Shown here: positions 39,075-50,319 of the stretch, piece by piece
Layout: every line of letters begins with the position of its first letter
Position numbering within the stretch: the stretch's first letter is position 1
Source: Eremophila alpestris peregrina
Taxonomy: Eukaryota > Chordata > Aves > Passeriformes > Alaudidae
Reading direction: 5' to 3'
DNA: 64,000 nucleotides
NCBI GenBank assembly: GCA_009792885.1
Contig: WMCF01000006.1
Coordinates: 1,116,001-1,180,000, forward strand
Program-made: the position numbers and the translations under genes
The notes under the pieces: model-generated
Seen by the model: only the letters and a program-made list of their open reading frames with translations
What the model was told of the DNA's origin: nothing
Databases searched by the model: none

Positions 39075-42000
39075 TATGCAAATTATGGAAAAGTACTACA
39101 TTGCCACACCTTGCCTTTAACAAGTGGTTATGAAAAACTGATAATTCAGAGCAGGTTGGGAATATTTCAAGGCTGAAAAGTCAGCTTTGAAATTTCATGG
39201 GACAACCAAGTTCCTAGTGGACAATTAGACTGTAAATAGAAAAAGGAAGAAAAGCCTGGGCATATAATAAGTTGATGGAAAATTAATCCTTCCTAAGATA
39301 CCTTGAATTTACATAGGAAGGATGTCTCTTATGAAATTAAAGTTGGCAGCAAAGGCTGCACCGAAGTAAAAGAAAATTATTCCTACTTCCACTCACAGTG
39401 TGACTCAGCTTCAAGATTGCTTCTATTTCATTCAGCTTTTGAACTCTTGAGGAAGTGCATAGTTATGTTCAACCCTCTTTTATCTGTGTTAAAAAGCTTT
39501 TTCACATAAATTTGGATCACCAGTCTTACTTGTGTATTTCCTAAGGCCCTATCCTGTTGTTACCTTCTTTTCTATGATTACTTAGGATACACAATTCAAT
39601 CAGAATATTAGTTTTAATACTTCTGAAGATCTACTGACTACTTCTTTCTGAATTTCAGAGATGTTAACAGCTGTTTAATATCACTGGTTGCAACTTCCTA
39701 CTCTCCAGCCAGCAAACAAGACTTGCTGCAATATCACTAATATTATACTGCTGGGAGTAGTATAATGTCATCTCATTTCACCCAGCAGGGTTTAATCATC
39801 TTTATAAAGCCACTTAAATATTTATATAAAATATGTATTTCATATATGCAGATAGTAGAGTATCATATTTTATATAAAGCAACCTTTATTTCTTTTTCCT
39901 TACTCTGGACTGGAACAAAACCACTCTGAGGAAGATGGTGGGTTTGGGTAAAAGTCCCCCAGCTGGGCCTTGAGGGGAGCATAGCATGTGCCCTTTGATA
40001 CCTCATTGACAAATATTTGAGAAAGTTTTTGAGGAGGTCCTCCAGCAAGCAATTACATTGTCTGTGGGGCAGAAAAGCAGGAAGCTTTTCCCTTCTTTTT
40101 TTTTTCACTCCTCATGCTCCTGCTTATTTGCTCAGCTACAAGTGTATTATATTCTGCATTTCAGTGAGTGTTAGCCAAAACATAAACAGACAAAGAACAA
40201 TGAATAAAATATATGACTCCTGTAGCAGAAACAGCTACCACTTTCATAACTGTAACTCAATACCCATTTGTTTCCTCCCTTTAGACAATTTATAAAGACA
40301 CAAGTGTCTCACAGCCCACTGCACCTCCCATTTTGCTGTTATCCCTGTGGGAACTTTAGCATCTGAGAGCAAAAAATTATGTAGCATACACTGTGATTAG
40401 CTTCCTTTTCCTCATCTCCTTTTACAGCTCTATTGCTTACCTTCTTTGCCACATACCTCGCTGTTTGCTGATCCCTTTTGCTCTTACAATATGTTTCAAT
40501 ACACTGCCACATACCTCGCTGTTTGCTGATCCCTTTTGCTCTTACAATATGTTTCAATACACTCTTGCACTTAGTAAACCAATAGTTTTGATAGATTTTA
40601 GTAAATCTGATGGTTTAGCTTAAGATAACAAAACACCTGATAACAGACCACACAGATTAATTACAGTGTGGCATGCCCTTATTTAGAGGAAATGAAAATA
40701 TGCTTAAAGTGCAATTTCCTAAACTAGGATCTTAAACAATGCAGTAGAGCACATTGATACTGCATTTTAAGGATTTAGGACTCTATTCATACCTCTTCAT
40801 TTAGGCATCGACAGTGCACTGCCAAAAAATCATGGCTCTTTGAGTGCTTCAGATCAAAGGAGTCCTTTATGTCTTTAATAAGACACAAAGTGTCTGAAGA
40901 GCTCCAGAAGAATGGTCCCTACAGTCATCTCTGACTCTTACCTAACTGTAGAAGCCTAATCACCAGGTTCAGATGGGAACAGTTGCCATCAAATCATATT
41001 CCTGATGCTGAGTGCTTCCATGGCTTAGCTGCTACTCCAAAATCATGATCTCTGAGAAGTACATATTTAATGTCTGCTGGCACTCTAATGCAAGTGAAAT
41101 TCAGCCTGCTAACTGGGGGTCTGAATTTTTAAAGAATAGGGATAAAACATGGAAAAACTTATCTCCAAGACCTGTAACAGAACAAGAATGTGCTGTTATT
41201 TGCATGACAGTACTATGTTTTTATCATCTACACTACATGCTGTAATGTGGGGCTTTCATGAAGTTACAGAGGTCTATTTAAAAAAAAAAATTAAAATGTT
41301 ACTTCTGTGATAGAAGTAAAAGCCTCTAAGTCTCTTCTTATGCAAGCTGCTTTTTAGTTTTGACCCTGAGCTCATAAACTGTTTGAAGCAGTCTCTCCTC
41401 CTTTCTGTTTATAAGAAGTGAATCACATTTTTGGTTGTATTGTATCTTAAACAATGATAGTACAAAATTGTGAGCCACTGATTAACTGAAATAAAGGAAA
41501 CCAGTATTTTTAACTTCTAAGTTCTGTTCTCCAACAGGATGTGCAGAACAATGTTGTAAGAGAGGTCTGTATGGACTAAGACGCTAATTCAGTGTAATCA
41601 ATCTGTCCTTTTCCAGATTTAATAACTAGCTCACTCACTGAGTGGAGCAATCTTGACATACAAATGGAACACTTTAGTGTGAGAAAAGGAACTTAGATAT
41701 TTCTGACCTTCAGCATACTTCAAGACTTTTTTTAAGAAAAAAGACATCATAGAAAAAGCCTGTGATTTTGATATTTGTACTGTTTGAGCAGGATGTGTAC
41801 TTGTCTTGTTTCTCACACAACATTGCCTTTTTATTTAAAACAAAACCATTAGAAATATTTCAAAGGGTCTATAAATTTTTTTCCCTGCTTGAAAGTGTAT
41901 AGTTGAATGGCTGAATGGTCAAACAAATGTTTAGGAACTACTTAAAAAATTAAGTACAAATTTAGGGCATTACAGTGGGAGTTCTCAGTACAATTCTATT

Positions 42001-42549
42001 GCTATTCTTGTTGACATTTGATACGAGAATTGTGCTGAAAAGCAAGACAGGTGAGAAATTTTGTTCAATGCAGCTTTTACTTATCTACAGTTCTTGAACA
42101 GAGCAAGAAAATAGACACAACTTATTCAAGCTCTCAGATATATTTTCACATTCTGAAAGAATTTTTTAAAATGCAAGAGTATCAATCAAACTCTCCAAAG
42201 TTTTACTTTGAGTTCAAAATAGGTCTTTTCAGAAGTACTTTCATACTGCTTGCTCTTTGAAAATTTTATATTTGGTAGAATATTACTGAATATAAAAAAA
42301 TATCATTTTAGCTTGCAAATGAAAACTAGCTGTACATACACCATATGAAACCTGTTTTGCCTTAGTGTTGATTGACATAAAAACAAAGTGAATAAATGAA
42401 AATTAAGAAATTACAACAGTAGAGTGCAAAATAAAAAAAAAGATAGGGCATACTTTGAAATGTTCATATTGAAAAACTTGTGGGACCATAGCAGTATCAG
42501 GTAAAGCTTCCAAATGATGTGAGAAAATCTAAGAGCAAAAGAAACAAAT
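39075..42549. other. Intergenic DNA, no gene seen
   Basis: AT-rich sequence. Its one notable feature is the perfect 58-bp tandem duplication at 40448-40563. No exon or RNA gene was recognised. Confidence 0.6.
40448..40563. repeat. Perfect tandem duplication, 2 x 58 bp
   Basis: The 58-bp unit beginning GCCACATACCTCGCTGTTTG occurs twice in direct contact (40448-40505 and 40506-40563) with no mismatch that I can find. The flanking DNA is ordinary AT-rich sequence. Identity of the units implies a recent duplication, active homogenisation or an assembly artefact. Confidence 0.95.
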
Positions 42550-42706
42550 GAATCACAGAACACCTTGGATTGGAACGGACATTGAAGACAACCTAATTCC
42601 AAATCTCCTCTTAGGGACAGGGACACCTTTCACTAGATCATATTGCTCAAAACTTTTTTTTTTTTAAATTTGATATTGACCTTGAATACTTCCAGGGATG
42701 GGGCAT
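42550..42706 (-). mobile_element. CR1 LINE 3' remnant
   Basis: Minus-strand CR1 3' end. In the + sequence AATCACAGAACACCTTGGAT is followed by 'gggacagggacacctttcactagatca' and 'ccttgaatacttccagggatgggg', all standard CR1 blocks. An oligo-T run (about 42654-42665) has grown inside the copy between two of them. Confidence 0.8.
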
Positions 42707-44900
42707 GAGGGTTATGAACAGAATAATGTAAAGAAAATAGCAAAAGTTTCCAGTGAAAGTTCACAGAAACAATGTGAAGCCAATATAAAGTCCATTCACT
42801 TAGGTCCAGTAAATTTCTGAAAGAACCCCAAATATTTTCTTTAAGCAATGACAACTCAGCACAATTACTGTTGCCATTAAAGATTTGAGTAAATTTGTCA
42901 GGTCATAAAAATGAAATTAGGAAGCACAGCAGAAAACTTGGATAATATTTAGCTGCAAACATTTAGAAAAATAATGTAAGTAGTAGAAATTTGTATTTCC
43001 GGTAAATATGTAGGTGTTTGCAGTCTCATGGCCTTCTTAGTGTAGAATTTTAACAGAGAAGTCATGAGCAGCAGTGAGTGGAAACTGGTCCAGCTGCTTT
43101 CCTTTCAGGACTCTCTATTCAGGCCATCTGTGGCTCTTTACCTCTCCTAGTCCTGAAGCACAAGGAAGGGGAGAAGTCACTGTAAGGAAACGTGCCTTTG
43201 GAGCACATTTTTGTAAAGATGAAGGCCATGAATGCTGTGTGCATATGGGGAAGTGGAAATGAGAAAGCAAGGCAGTGGCAATAAAAAGGCATGACATCCA
43301 GCTGACTAAACATGCAACATCAGGGGAAAACCAAAATGAGCATGGAGATGAACAGTGCTGGAGATGAACTTCTCTCTCCTCTGAGAAAAGGCCAGTTTAG
43401 GAGAAGGGAGAAATTTTGTAGCATGAAAAACAGAAACTCATTAGTCAATTAAGCACTTCAAATTATTTAATGTCCTATCATTACAGAACTGGATAGCATC
43501 TCTCAAATAATTCTTTCAACATTGGTTCCAGTGATAGGTTTTGTGAAAACATCTTCAGCTCCTGGTACTTGCTGGCCAAACTGTTCTTTCCCATGTAACA
43601 TCAACAGAGTGAAACACTGGTGTTCAAGAAATACTCCTATACTCAACAAGTATACTTGAAAGTGCTGTTGAACCTCCTAAATGTGTATAGAGGTGCCCAC
43701 AATAACATCTGGGTTTTAAAATGCTATTTATTATCACATTGCCACAATTCTTTTGAATATAAAGAAAAGAAGATTTTCTTCTATTTATTCTTAAAGGAAT
43801 AAAAAAGCAGAGTCCCAAAGCAATCTATAAGCCAGTAGTATTTTGACAAGAATAATGCAGAAAGTACACACCATACTGAATAAGGTTTATGTGAAGCCAT
43901 TGCTTCTATAAACTTGCTTTATATGATTTCATAAAACTGAAATAATTTCCAGCAGTTATGTTTCTCTCCCTGAGAAGCTGCCCTCTTCAGTCTGAAGATG
44001 TTTGGAAAGTAAAACAACAAAAGCAACTATTTCATGGTGCTCACAGGTTTGTTGGTTTTGTTTTTTTTTTTTTTTTAAAGAAAGCTGTTTTCTTTCAGAA
44101 AAGCATGTTACACCTACAGGGCATAACCAAGCATTTAACAGCACACTTCATCTATCAAAAAAATATACTGATCCTACTTAAAGTCAGGAGGACTACTCCT
44201 ACACCAATTTATTCTCTGTATCTTGCAATTCAAGTTTCTTTCCTGAGATTTCTATATAATGAAAAGTATACTAAAGGTTGCATTGGTTTTTTTTGTTGTT
44301 TTTTTTCCCCTCAGGTTAGCAGCTGTCATATTGAGCTGAATGGGCTCTGCCACAAAACCAGCATTTTACACAAAATGCCAGCAATTAGCTGGTGACAGCT
44401 TCTTAGTCAGAACTAACCTGGGCTGAATTGTAACCTGCTATATGCAGGCTGCCCAGCCAGTCCTTTTTAAATGTCCTCTCATTTCCCTGAAAATTTAATT
44501 AAAGTTTAGAAGCAATGAATGCCTCCCTTTCCAAATCTTTTGCAGAAAAGATGTTGTGCTTCTTGGTGTAAAGGATGCTTTGACGTCTTGTCACAAAAAG
44601 AGCTTTACAATGCCTTGGCTGTCTTGCTACTGGAAAATGGATCTTATGTTAAGAGAGGTTTTGGAACAGAGCTTCATCACGAAAAAGTACTCTGAACGTC
44701 TGAAGGGGACAGTGAAAAACAGACTAAAGGGAGCTGTCACTGCAAGTAAGTAAAGCTTGTCTTTCTCTCTGCTCTCCAAAGCAGCGACCTAACCAGAGGC
44801 TTGTGCCCTCTGCTCAGTGCTGAGCTGCGCTTCTTGGGATGGTGAAGCGAGAGGACAGAGCATCTGCACAAGAAGTAGGGGAAAGGTATGAAGAGACAGA
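42707..44900. other. Proximal upstream region of PGR, AT-rich part
   Basis: The last AT-rich stretch before the CpG island. Oligo-T runs occur near 44061-44076 and 44288-44307. An exon-like open segment with consensus splice sites at 44546-44745 is discussed as a finding. No other gene or repeat was recognised. Confidence 0.5.
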
Positions 44901-45490
44901 GAGGTGATCAGGAGAAACCAAGAAGCGCTGACCTAAGGCACTGGGCGCCGGATGCGATGGGAAAGGGATGCGGGCACAGTGAGTGATGGGAGGGGGCCAG
45001 GCGGAGCGGAGGAGGAGCCGATGGAAGTGCCGCTGGAGGAGCAGCGGTTCCCAGAGGCAGCGCAGACCCTCGGTAAGGGACGGTGCTGGAGGCGAAGAGG
45101 GGCGGGGAGGGAGGGACGGGCGAGGGGGCGTGGAGCCCGCGGCCAGCCCGCCCGGGCGGTGGGAAGCAGTCCGGGGACGAGGGAGCGCGGAGTCAGCCTG
45201 TCCGCCGGAGCCTGGCAGGCACCCTTCTTTCCTGCACGCCTCCCGCACACGCTCCCATCGTTTCCCCCTCCAGACTGCACCGCCCCCGGCTCCGAGTCAC
45301 CCCCGTCCCGGCGGCGGGGCTGGGGCAGAGCCGTCCCGCCGAGAGCAGCACCATGTGAGCGGGACCCGCGCCACCGCCGCAGCGGGCACGTCCAGGATGT
45401 AAAGAGCCGTCCGGCTGCTCGCACCCCGTCGCTGCCCGCACTCTGTCGCTGCCGGAGACGCGCCGGCGTCCGTCGCTGCCCCGGGCCAGC

Positions 45491-46641
45491 ATGACCGAGG
45501 TGAAAGCCAAGGAGCCCAGGGCGCCTCCGCCTACCACAGACGGGGCGGTCCTGCTGCAGGGTCAGCCCGGCCGAGATCTCTTCCGCGACGAAGCGGAGTC
45601 CATCGACATCTCTCTGGACGGGCTGCTTTACCCCAAGAGTAGCGACGAGGAGGAGGACGAAGAGGAGGAGGAGGAAGGGGAGGAGGAGGAAGAGCAGCAG
45701 CAGCATCAGGGGCAGGAGGACTCCCTCTCCTACCAGCCAGGGAGCAGTTCCCTCTCGGTTAAGGACTCCCTGGACACCGTCCTGGACACCTTCCTGGCGC
45801 CCGCGGCTAATGCCAGCTCCGCCGTGGCCGCGGCGCCCTGGTCCTTCTTCGAGGCGGAGGAGGCGCCCGACGGCGCGATGAGCGGCGGTCCCTCGCAGAA
45901 GGCGGCCGAAGCCACCCCGGGGGAGCCGGGCCCCTCGCAGCCCCCGCCGCGGCCCGCCACGCTCTGGCCGCCCGGCGACGCCCCGGTCCCCGCCGCTAAG
46001 CCGCGGCCGGCGGGTCCGGGGCCCGGCGCGGAGGGTCCCGCCGCGGCGCCCAAGGGCGATGCCGCCGGTGCCGGGGCGCTGCCCGGCGGGTCCCGGGCGG
46101 GGGACCCGGGGCAGGAATACCTGCACGTGCCGCTGCTGCCGCTCAACTCGGCCTTCCTGGCCTCGCGTACGCGGCAGCTGCTGGACGGCGCCGAGTACGA
46201 GGGCGGAGCGGGGCCGCGCTGCTCGCCCCCCGGCCCGTACCTGCCGGCCTACGGCTTCCCGCCGCCCGACGCCAAGGACGGGCCCTTCGCCTACGGCGAC
46301 GTCCAGCCCGTGATGAAGATCAAGGAGGAGGGTCTCGGCCTCCCCGCACGCTACCCGGGCGGCAGGGCCAGCCCCTCGGCGGGCTGCCACGACTACCCGC
46401 AGGCTCCGCGGGCCGGGCAGGAGCACTCGCTGGAGTGCGTCCTCTACAAGGCGGAGCCCACCCTGCTGGCCGGAGCCTACGGGCCGGCGGCGCCGCCCGA
46501 CAGCCTGCCCTCCACCTCGGCCGCGCCGCCGGGGCTCTACCCGGCCCTGGGGCTGAACGGGCACCAGCCGCTGGGCTTCCCCGCCGCCGTGCTCAAGGAG
46601 GGCCTGCCCCAGCTCTGCCCGCCCTACCTCGGCTACGCGCG
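45491..46641 (+). CDS. PGR: Progesterone receptor, exon 1 (N-terminal domain)
   Basis: Coding exon 1 of the nuclear receptor that binds progesterone and regulates transcription in the nucleus. The ATG at 45491 (A at -3) opens the protein as MTEVKAKEPRAP, matching the conserved start of avian PR-B. The exon encodes 383 complete codons plus two bases. The N-terminal transactivation domain shows an acidic run at residues 52-68 followed by three glutamines and His. The PR-conserved block LHVPLLPLNSAFLASRTRQL lies at 211-230, and a SUMO-acceptor motif I-K-E-E has its Lys at 278. The conserved LECVLYKAEP is at 314-323 and CPPYLGY is at 376-382. The donor is CG|GTAAGG, with GT at 46642. The domain is shorter than in human (about 566 residues before the DNA-binding domain) and slightly shorter than I recall for chicken. 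Codons are extremely GC-rich, unlike exons 2 and 3. Confidence 0.97.
45878..45880 (+). promoter_or_regulatory. PGR: Internal start codon for the A form of PGR
   Basis: In-frame Met130 sits in the context GCGATGA (G at -3). In birds, as in mammals, a shorter receptor (PR-A) starts at an internal methionine about 128-165 residues into PR-B. Met130 is the only internal Met before residue 275, so it is the obvious PR-A start. Starting here removes the acidic run. Its use is inferred from the family; the sequence shows only the conserved Met. Confidence 0.75.
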
Positions 46642-47852
46642 GTAAGGCGGCGGCGGGGCGCTCGCACCGGGGGTCGCGCTGTGCCGCGGGAGAGCTCCGC
46701 ACCTCCTCCTCCTTCCTCCTCCTCCTCCTCCTCGAGAGGGGCGGGCGTGCCGCGCGGTGGGCGCCTCGGGTGGATATTCGGGGGATGCTGAGGAAAGGAC
46801 GGGCGAAGTTTCTCTCGGCGAGGTCCCTTTTGGGCTTTTAGGCAGTGCCCCGTTCGCATCCCCCGCGCTGCCTGAGCACGCCGCGGTGTCCCGGCTCCGC
46901 AGGTGGCACCTGCCGCCTTTGGGCACGATGTCGTTCCAGGGGTCTTGGTTTGTTGTCACTGCGGGACTTCAGGGCCACCCCTTGTCCGAGCCAGTGCCCG
47001 GCCCCGGGGAGGCCGTGCAGGTTTTCTAGCTTGCCCTCACTTTCAGCAATACCGTATTCATCAATACCTAAATATTTTCCATAATAGTGTTCCCGATTTG
47101 AAAAAATCCAAAACAAAACCAAAAAAAAACCAACCAACACAAAAAAATAAAACCACAAAAAGCACTTGATTTCACACGAAAAAGAAAACTGAAGCACTTG
47201 TATATTGATTTGCTAGAATGAAATGGAGTACTATCATGCTGAAACGTGCATTACCTAGAAATAGACGCAACAAAAGGGGCATGCAATGTTACAGTTTCAA
47301 TGGAAATCTTTTCTTTTAGTAAATGCGTCTGCCTTTACTTGGAGACAAATTGGAAAAATTCTTGATAACCCCATCAGACTTAGTTGCTGCTGAGAACGCT
47401 GCAGCTGAATGGGGTTAAAAAACCGATTATTAAAGACTTTTCTAGTTGAAATGAAATTTCATATTTCCTGTATGAAAGAGGCCTTTGAAGTTCAATTGAC
47501 ATCTATCTGATTCTGTCTCTGCACAGGAGAAAAATCATCTCTATGACTCCACTCACAGGAGTTATTGATCTGAGGAAGATGAGCATTTTAACAGAGTGTC
47601 TAGATGGTACCTTTTTTGCTAAATGGTTTAAGATATAACTTAGTGCCTTTTTTTTTCAATGCTTTCCTGTATTACCATAGTAGAGACAAACCATCAAGCA
47701 GAAGGGCAATCATACTTTAGGGTTTTTGTGTCCTTCTGTATCTTGATTACAAATTTTAAAATTTGTAGTTTTTAGTATCAAAGTCATTAATATGGGTAAG
47801 TAGCTGCATAATGCTAGGTCTTTCATTTCTTTTAACTTTGTTTCTTCTCAAG
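46642..47852 (+). other. PGR: PGR intron 1
   Basis: 1.2-kb intron from GTAAGG (46642) to CTTCTCAAG (47852), phase 2. The first ~390 bases continue the CpG island and include a pyrimidine-rich (TCC)n tract at 46702-46733. The rest is AT-rich with an A-rich low-complexity run at about 47098-47160. The intron begins with an in-frame TAA, because GTAAGG donates the stop. Confidence 0.9.
46702..46733. repeat. (TCC)n polypyrimidine tract
   Basis: Imperfect TCC repeat of about 32 bases just inside PGR intron 1, 60 bases after the donor. It is a purine/pyrimidine-asymmetric, potentially unstable tract in a CpG island. Confidence 0.8.
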
Positions 47853-48004
47853 GCCAGACACGGAAACCAGCCAAAGCTCTCAGTTCAGTTTCGAATCACT
47901 ACCCCAGAAGATCTGTCTCATCTGCGGGGATGAGGCTTCAGGTTGCCACTATGGAGTACTTACCTGTGGAAGTTGTAAAGTCTTCTTTAAAAGGGCAATG
48001 GAAG
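47853..48004 (+). CDS. PGR: Progesterone receptor, exon 2 (first zinc finger)
   Basis: Exon of 152 bp, the usual size for exon 2 in steroid receptors. It completes Arg384 from the split CG|G codon and continues P-D-T-E-T-S-Q. The first C4 zinc finger follows: Cys405, Cys408, Cys422 and Cys425 (numbering from the ATG at 45491). The P-box is GSCKV (423-427), which specifies the glucocorticoid/progesterone-type half-site AGAACA. It ends with FFKRAMEG, splitting Gly435. Acceptor TTCTTCTCAAG|G and donor GAAG|GTACTA fit the consensus. No defect is seen in this exon. Confidence 0.98.
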
Positions 48005-50301
48005 GTACTATATGATGCCATTGTTCCTAATTGTCTGAAATATGTCTTCTAGACACTAGGGCATACTGTTTGTTTATTTATTGCTCATTTCTATAAATAT
48101 TATCACTGTAGTGATTTGTTTGTTTGTTTTATCAGCTCTGTTAAAATGTTACAGTGGATATTGACAAAGTTCTTCTTTAATTCATTTCTCTAATATAATT
48201 TGTTTTACTTTACTTTTTTGCTATTTATTATTTACTGTTTATCAGTTAATCTTTCCAGGTAGGCAGAGTTAAATAAAAATTTTGTGCATTGCACAATTTG
48301 TTTTAAAAATATAAATGGTGTCCAAAGGAAAATATTGTGGGTATGAACTATTGATAGGCAAATAAGAATTTGTTTTGGCTTTGTTCTCTTTTTGAAGTAA
48401 TGAAATTTTTCTTGCAAGTTGCAGAGTTTTGGCTTCCTGGGAGTTACGGAAGTATTTAAAATTTCATTGAACTATTTCAAGTCATAATAAATGTGTTAGA
48501 CCTGTTCTAAATAGTCATTAAATTGCAAAGTCAGGCTGCAAGTTTAATGAAACAGTAGCAATAACTATGTTTATTTTTTCATTTTGGATTATATTATAAG
48601 CCTTGTCCACTCAGATTTTGAACGTGAATACAAGAGCAGACTGTTTTATATAGTTCAACAGATAAAGCAGTAAAACAAATCTTTCTACTTCTTAGGCTTT
48701 GTCTCCTGTTTTGATTTTTACCTGATCCTGCCAGAACTAGGATATTCAAATTTTTGTTCCACGTATTTAACAAAACCATTTGATAAGATTCCTTAAAATA
48801 AAAACCCTGCATCCAGCATTTTCGTGTTGTGATACATAGATTTTTCCACTTTATAGAGTTTATCTCTCTCCAAATGAAAACGGGAATATTGGAAAAGTAA
48901 AAGCATGATAGCATGATAATATAATTAGATTTTTTGCTTCACTGTGCTATTATTTCCTACTTTAAGCATATGTTCATATTTTTCCTTTACAAAGTGGTCT
49001 TGGTGGTCTAAGTGAACTTTTGAGCCAGTGCCATGTTTTCTCTAAGGCATTCAATGGCTTTCATGAGAAAACTACTAGAAATATTTGTGTTAGGCTGCAA
49101 AGATCTTAAGTCACTTGCAGGAATACATTTAAGTTTCACTGGCTCTGCTAGCTGTTCTCTTGGTTTGGCTTTACTCTTTTTTTGCTAGGTTTTGCTGAAT
49201 CAGCAAGATTTTTTTTAGACGGTCAGGGAGCTGAAGTTCTAATACAAAGTGTAATGTAATTTATGAGTACCGTATTTTAAAATAAATTTTAGTTTTGCTT
49301 TTTACCCATATAATAATGTTGTAATATTTTCTTTGAATTTGATTCTGTCAATTTTTATATTTCATCTCTTTTTAAATTTAGTACCCAGTTCTGTTTGCAG
49401 TAGATGAACCTGCTCAAAAACATATTATATTACTGTTCAGTGGAATTATTTTAATATGAAAAATATTAAGAAGGAATATGACTTGATACAAGGAACATCT
49501 TAAAGTTGTTTTCAGATACTATTCAAAGCCTATATTTGCAGAGTCTTACCAGGTTAAGAATATAGACTTATTTAGAGACAAATGTGAGGTCAATGCACTT
49601 CTCTAAACAAAAGTCTTAGGTTTTACATTGCTTCATAATTTTAATTTATAAATGAATCCACAGATTAAGAGTCCATTGAGGAAGTGTGTTTGGGTTTTCT
49701 AGTGAGGATTTTCAAAGAATGTTCAAGAATGTACATCAGGAACCTTACCGTACTCAGAAAAGATACAGGTTATTGAATCTGATGGGATGCAGTGTCAGGC
49801 AATGAGCAGTGTGGGCATTGGCAAAATGAACAAATTATTTCTGTAATCTGAAATGCATTTGCTGTTTGAAATCAAACAGCCCTATGTATATTTTGTAATT
49901 TTTTTTCACAGAAATTGTTCTATTCATACACCATTTATTTTACCTTCCCAGGTGGGAGGACAATACTTTATTGGTTGAACACTTCCATTTGAATAAAATG
50001 GACTCCTGTGTTATCCAGAAAATTCACCTTTTTTCCCTATCCAATTTTTTTGAAATAAAAACAGAGATTACTTAAAATACCCAGACTGAACCATTATTTA
50101 AAACTGTATATATTAATAATGATTTAATAATACATTTGAATGTAGCTACTGCGTACCCAGAGAACTTAACAAGGGGTCAGAGTTGTGTGATGATCACAAA
50201 GACTACTTAAGAATGTTTCTTGGCACTGAATTCTAAAATATTCATTACTTTGTAGATATTTTCTGTCTTTTGGGTTCTTGGTTCCCCAAATGTAACTATA
50301 T

Positions 50302-50319
50302 GTATATATATATATATAT
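50302..50319. repeat. (TA)n microsatellite
   Basis: About nine uninterrupted TA dinucleotides within PGR intron 2. Confidence 0.85.

Larger units (their letters stand above)
44900..47035. promoter_or_regulatory. PGR: PGR CpG island, promoter and 5' leader
   Basis: Composition switches from AT-rich to very GC- and CpG-rich at about 44940 and back near 47035. This brackets the start of PGR and all of exon 1, as is typical of CpG-island promoters of vertebrate steroid receptor genes. A consensus GC box (GGGGCGGGG, 45099-45107) of the Sp1 type is visible. I see no convincing TATA box close to the coding start, so the transcription start cannot be fixed from sequence. Several upstream ATGs occur in the leader, including one at 44952 whose frame runs to the PGR start codon. 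Which part is promoter and which is transcribed leader is inference. Confidence 0.75.

Noticed and set aside
38522..39176. Several overlapping 60-151 codon frames on both strands
   Set aside because: All lie within a CR1 copy. Frames on opposite strands cannot all code, and none reproduces an intact reverse transcriptase.
43958..44395. 145-codon + frame
   Set aside because: It reads through two oligo-T runs as poly-Phe and has no domain. A chance frame.
44933..46702. 589-codon open frame antisense to PGR exon 1
   Set aside because: Its codons lie in exact register with the sense codons, so its stops would require sense TTA, CTA or TCA. The GC-rich PGR exon avoids those codons, and the frame is a by-product. 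The Arg/Gly/Pro-rich product looks like composition, not a protein.
45083..46791. Other long + and - frames in the CpG island (84-180 codons)
   Set aside because: GC-rich DNA has few stops, and the products are low-complexity Arg/Pro/Ala/Gly strings. Only the frame ending at the PGR ATG is kept, as a finding, because of its position.
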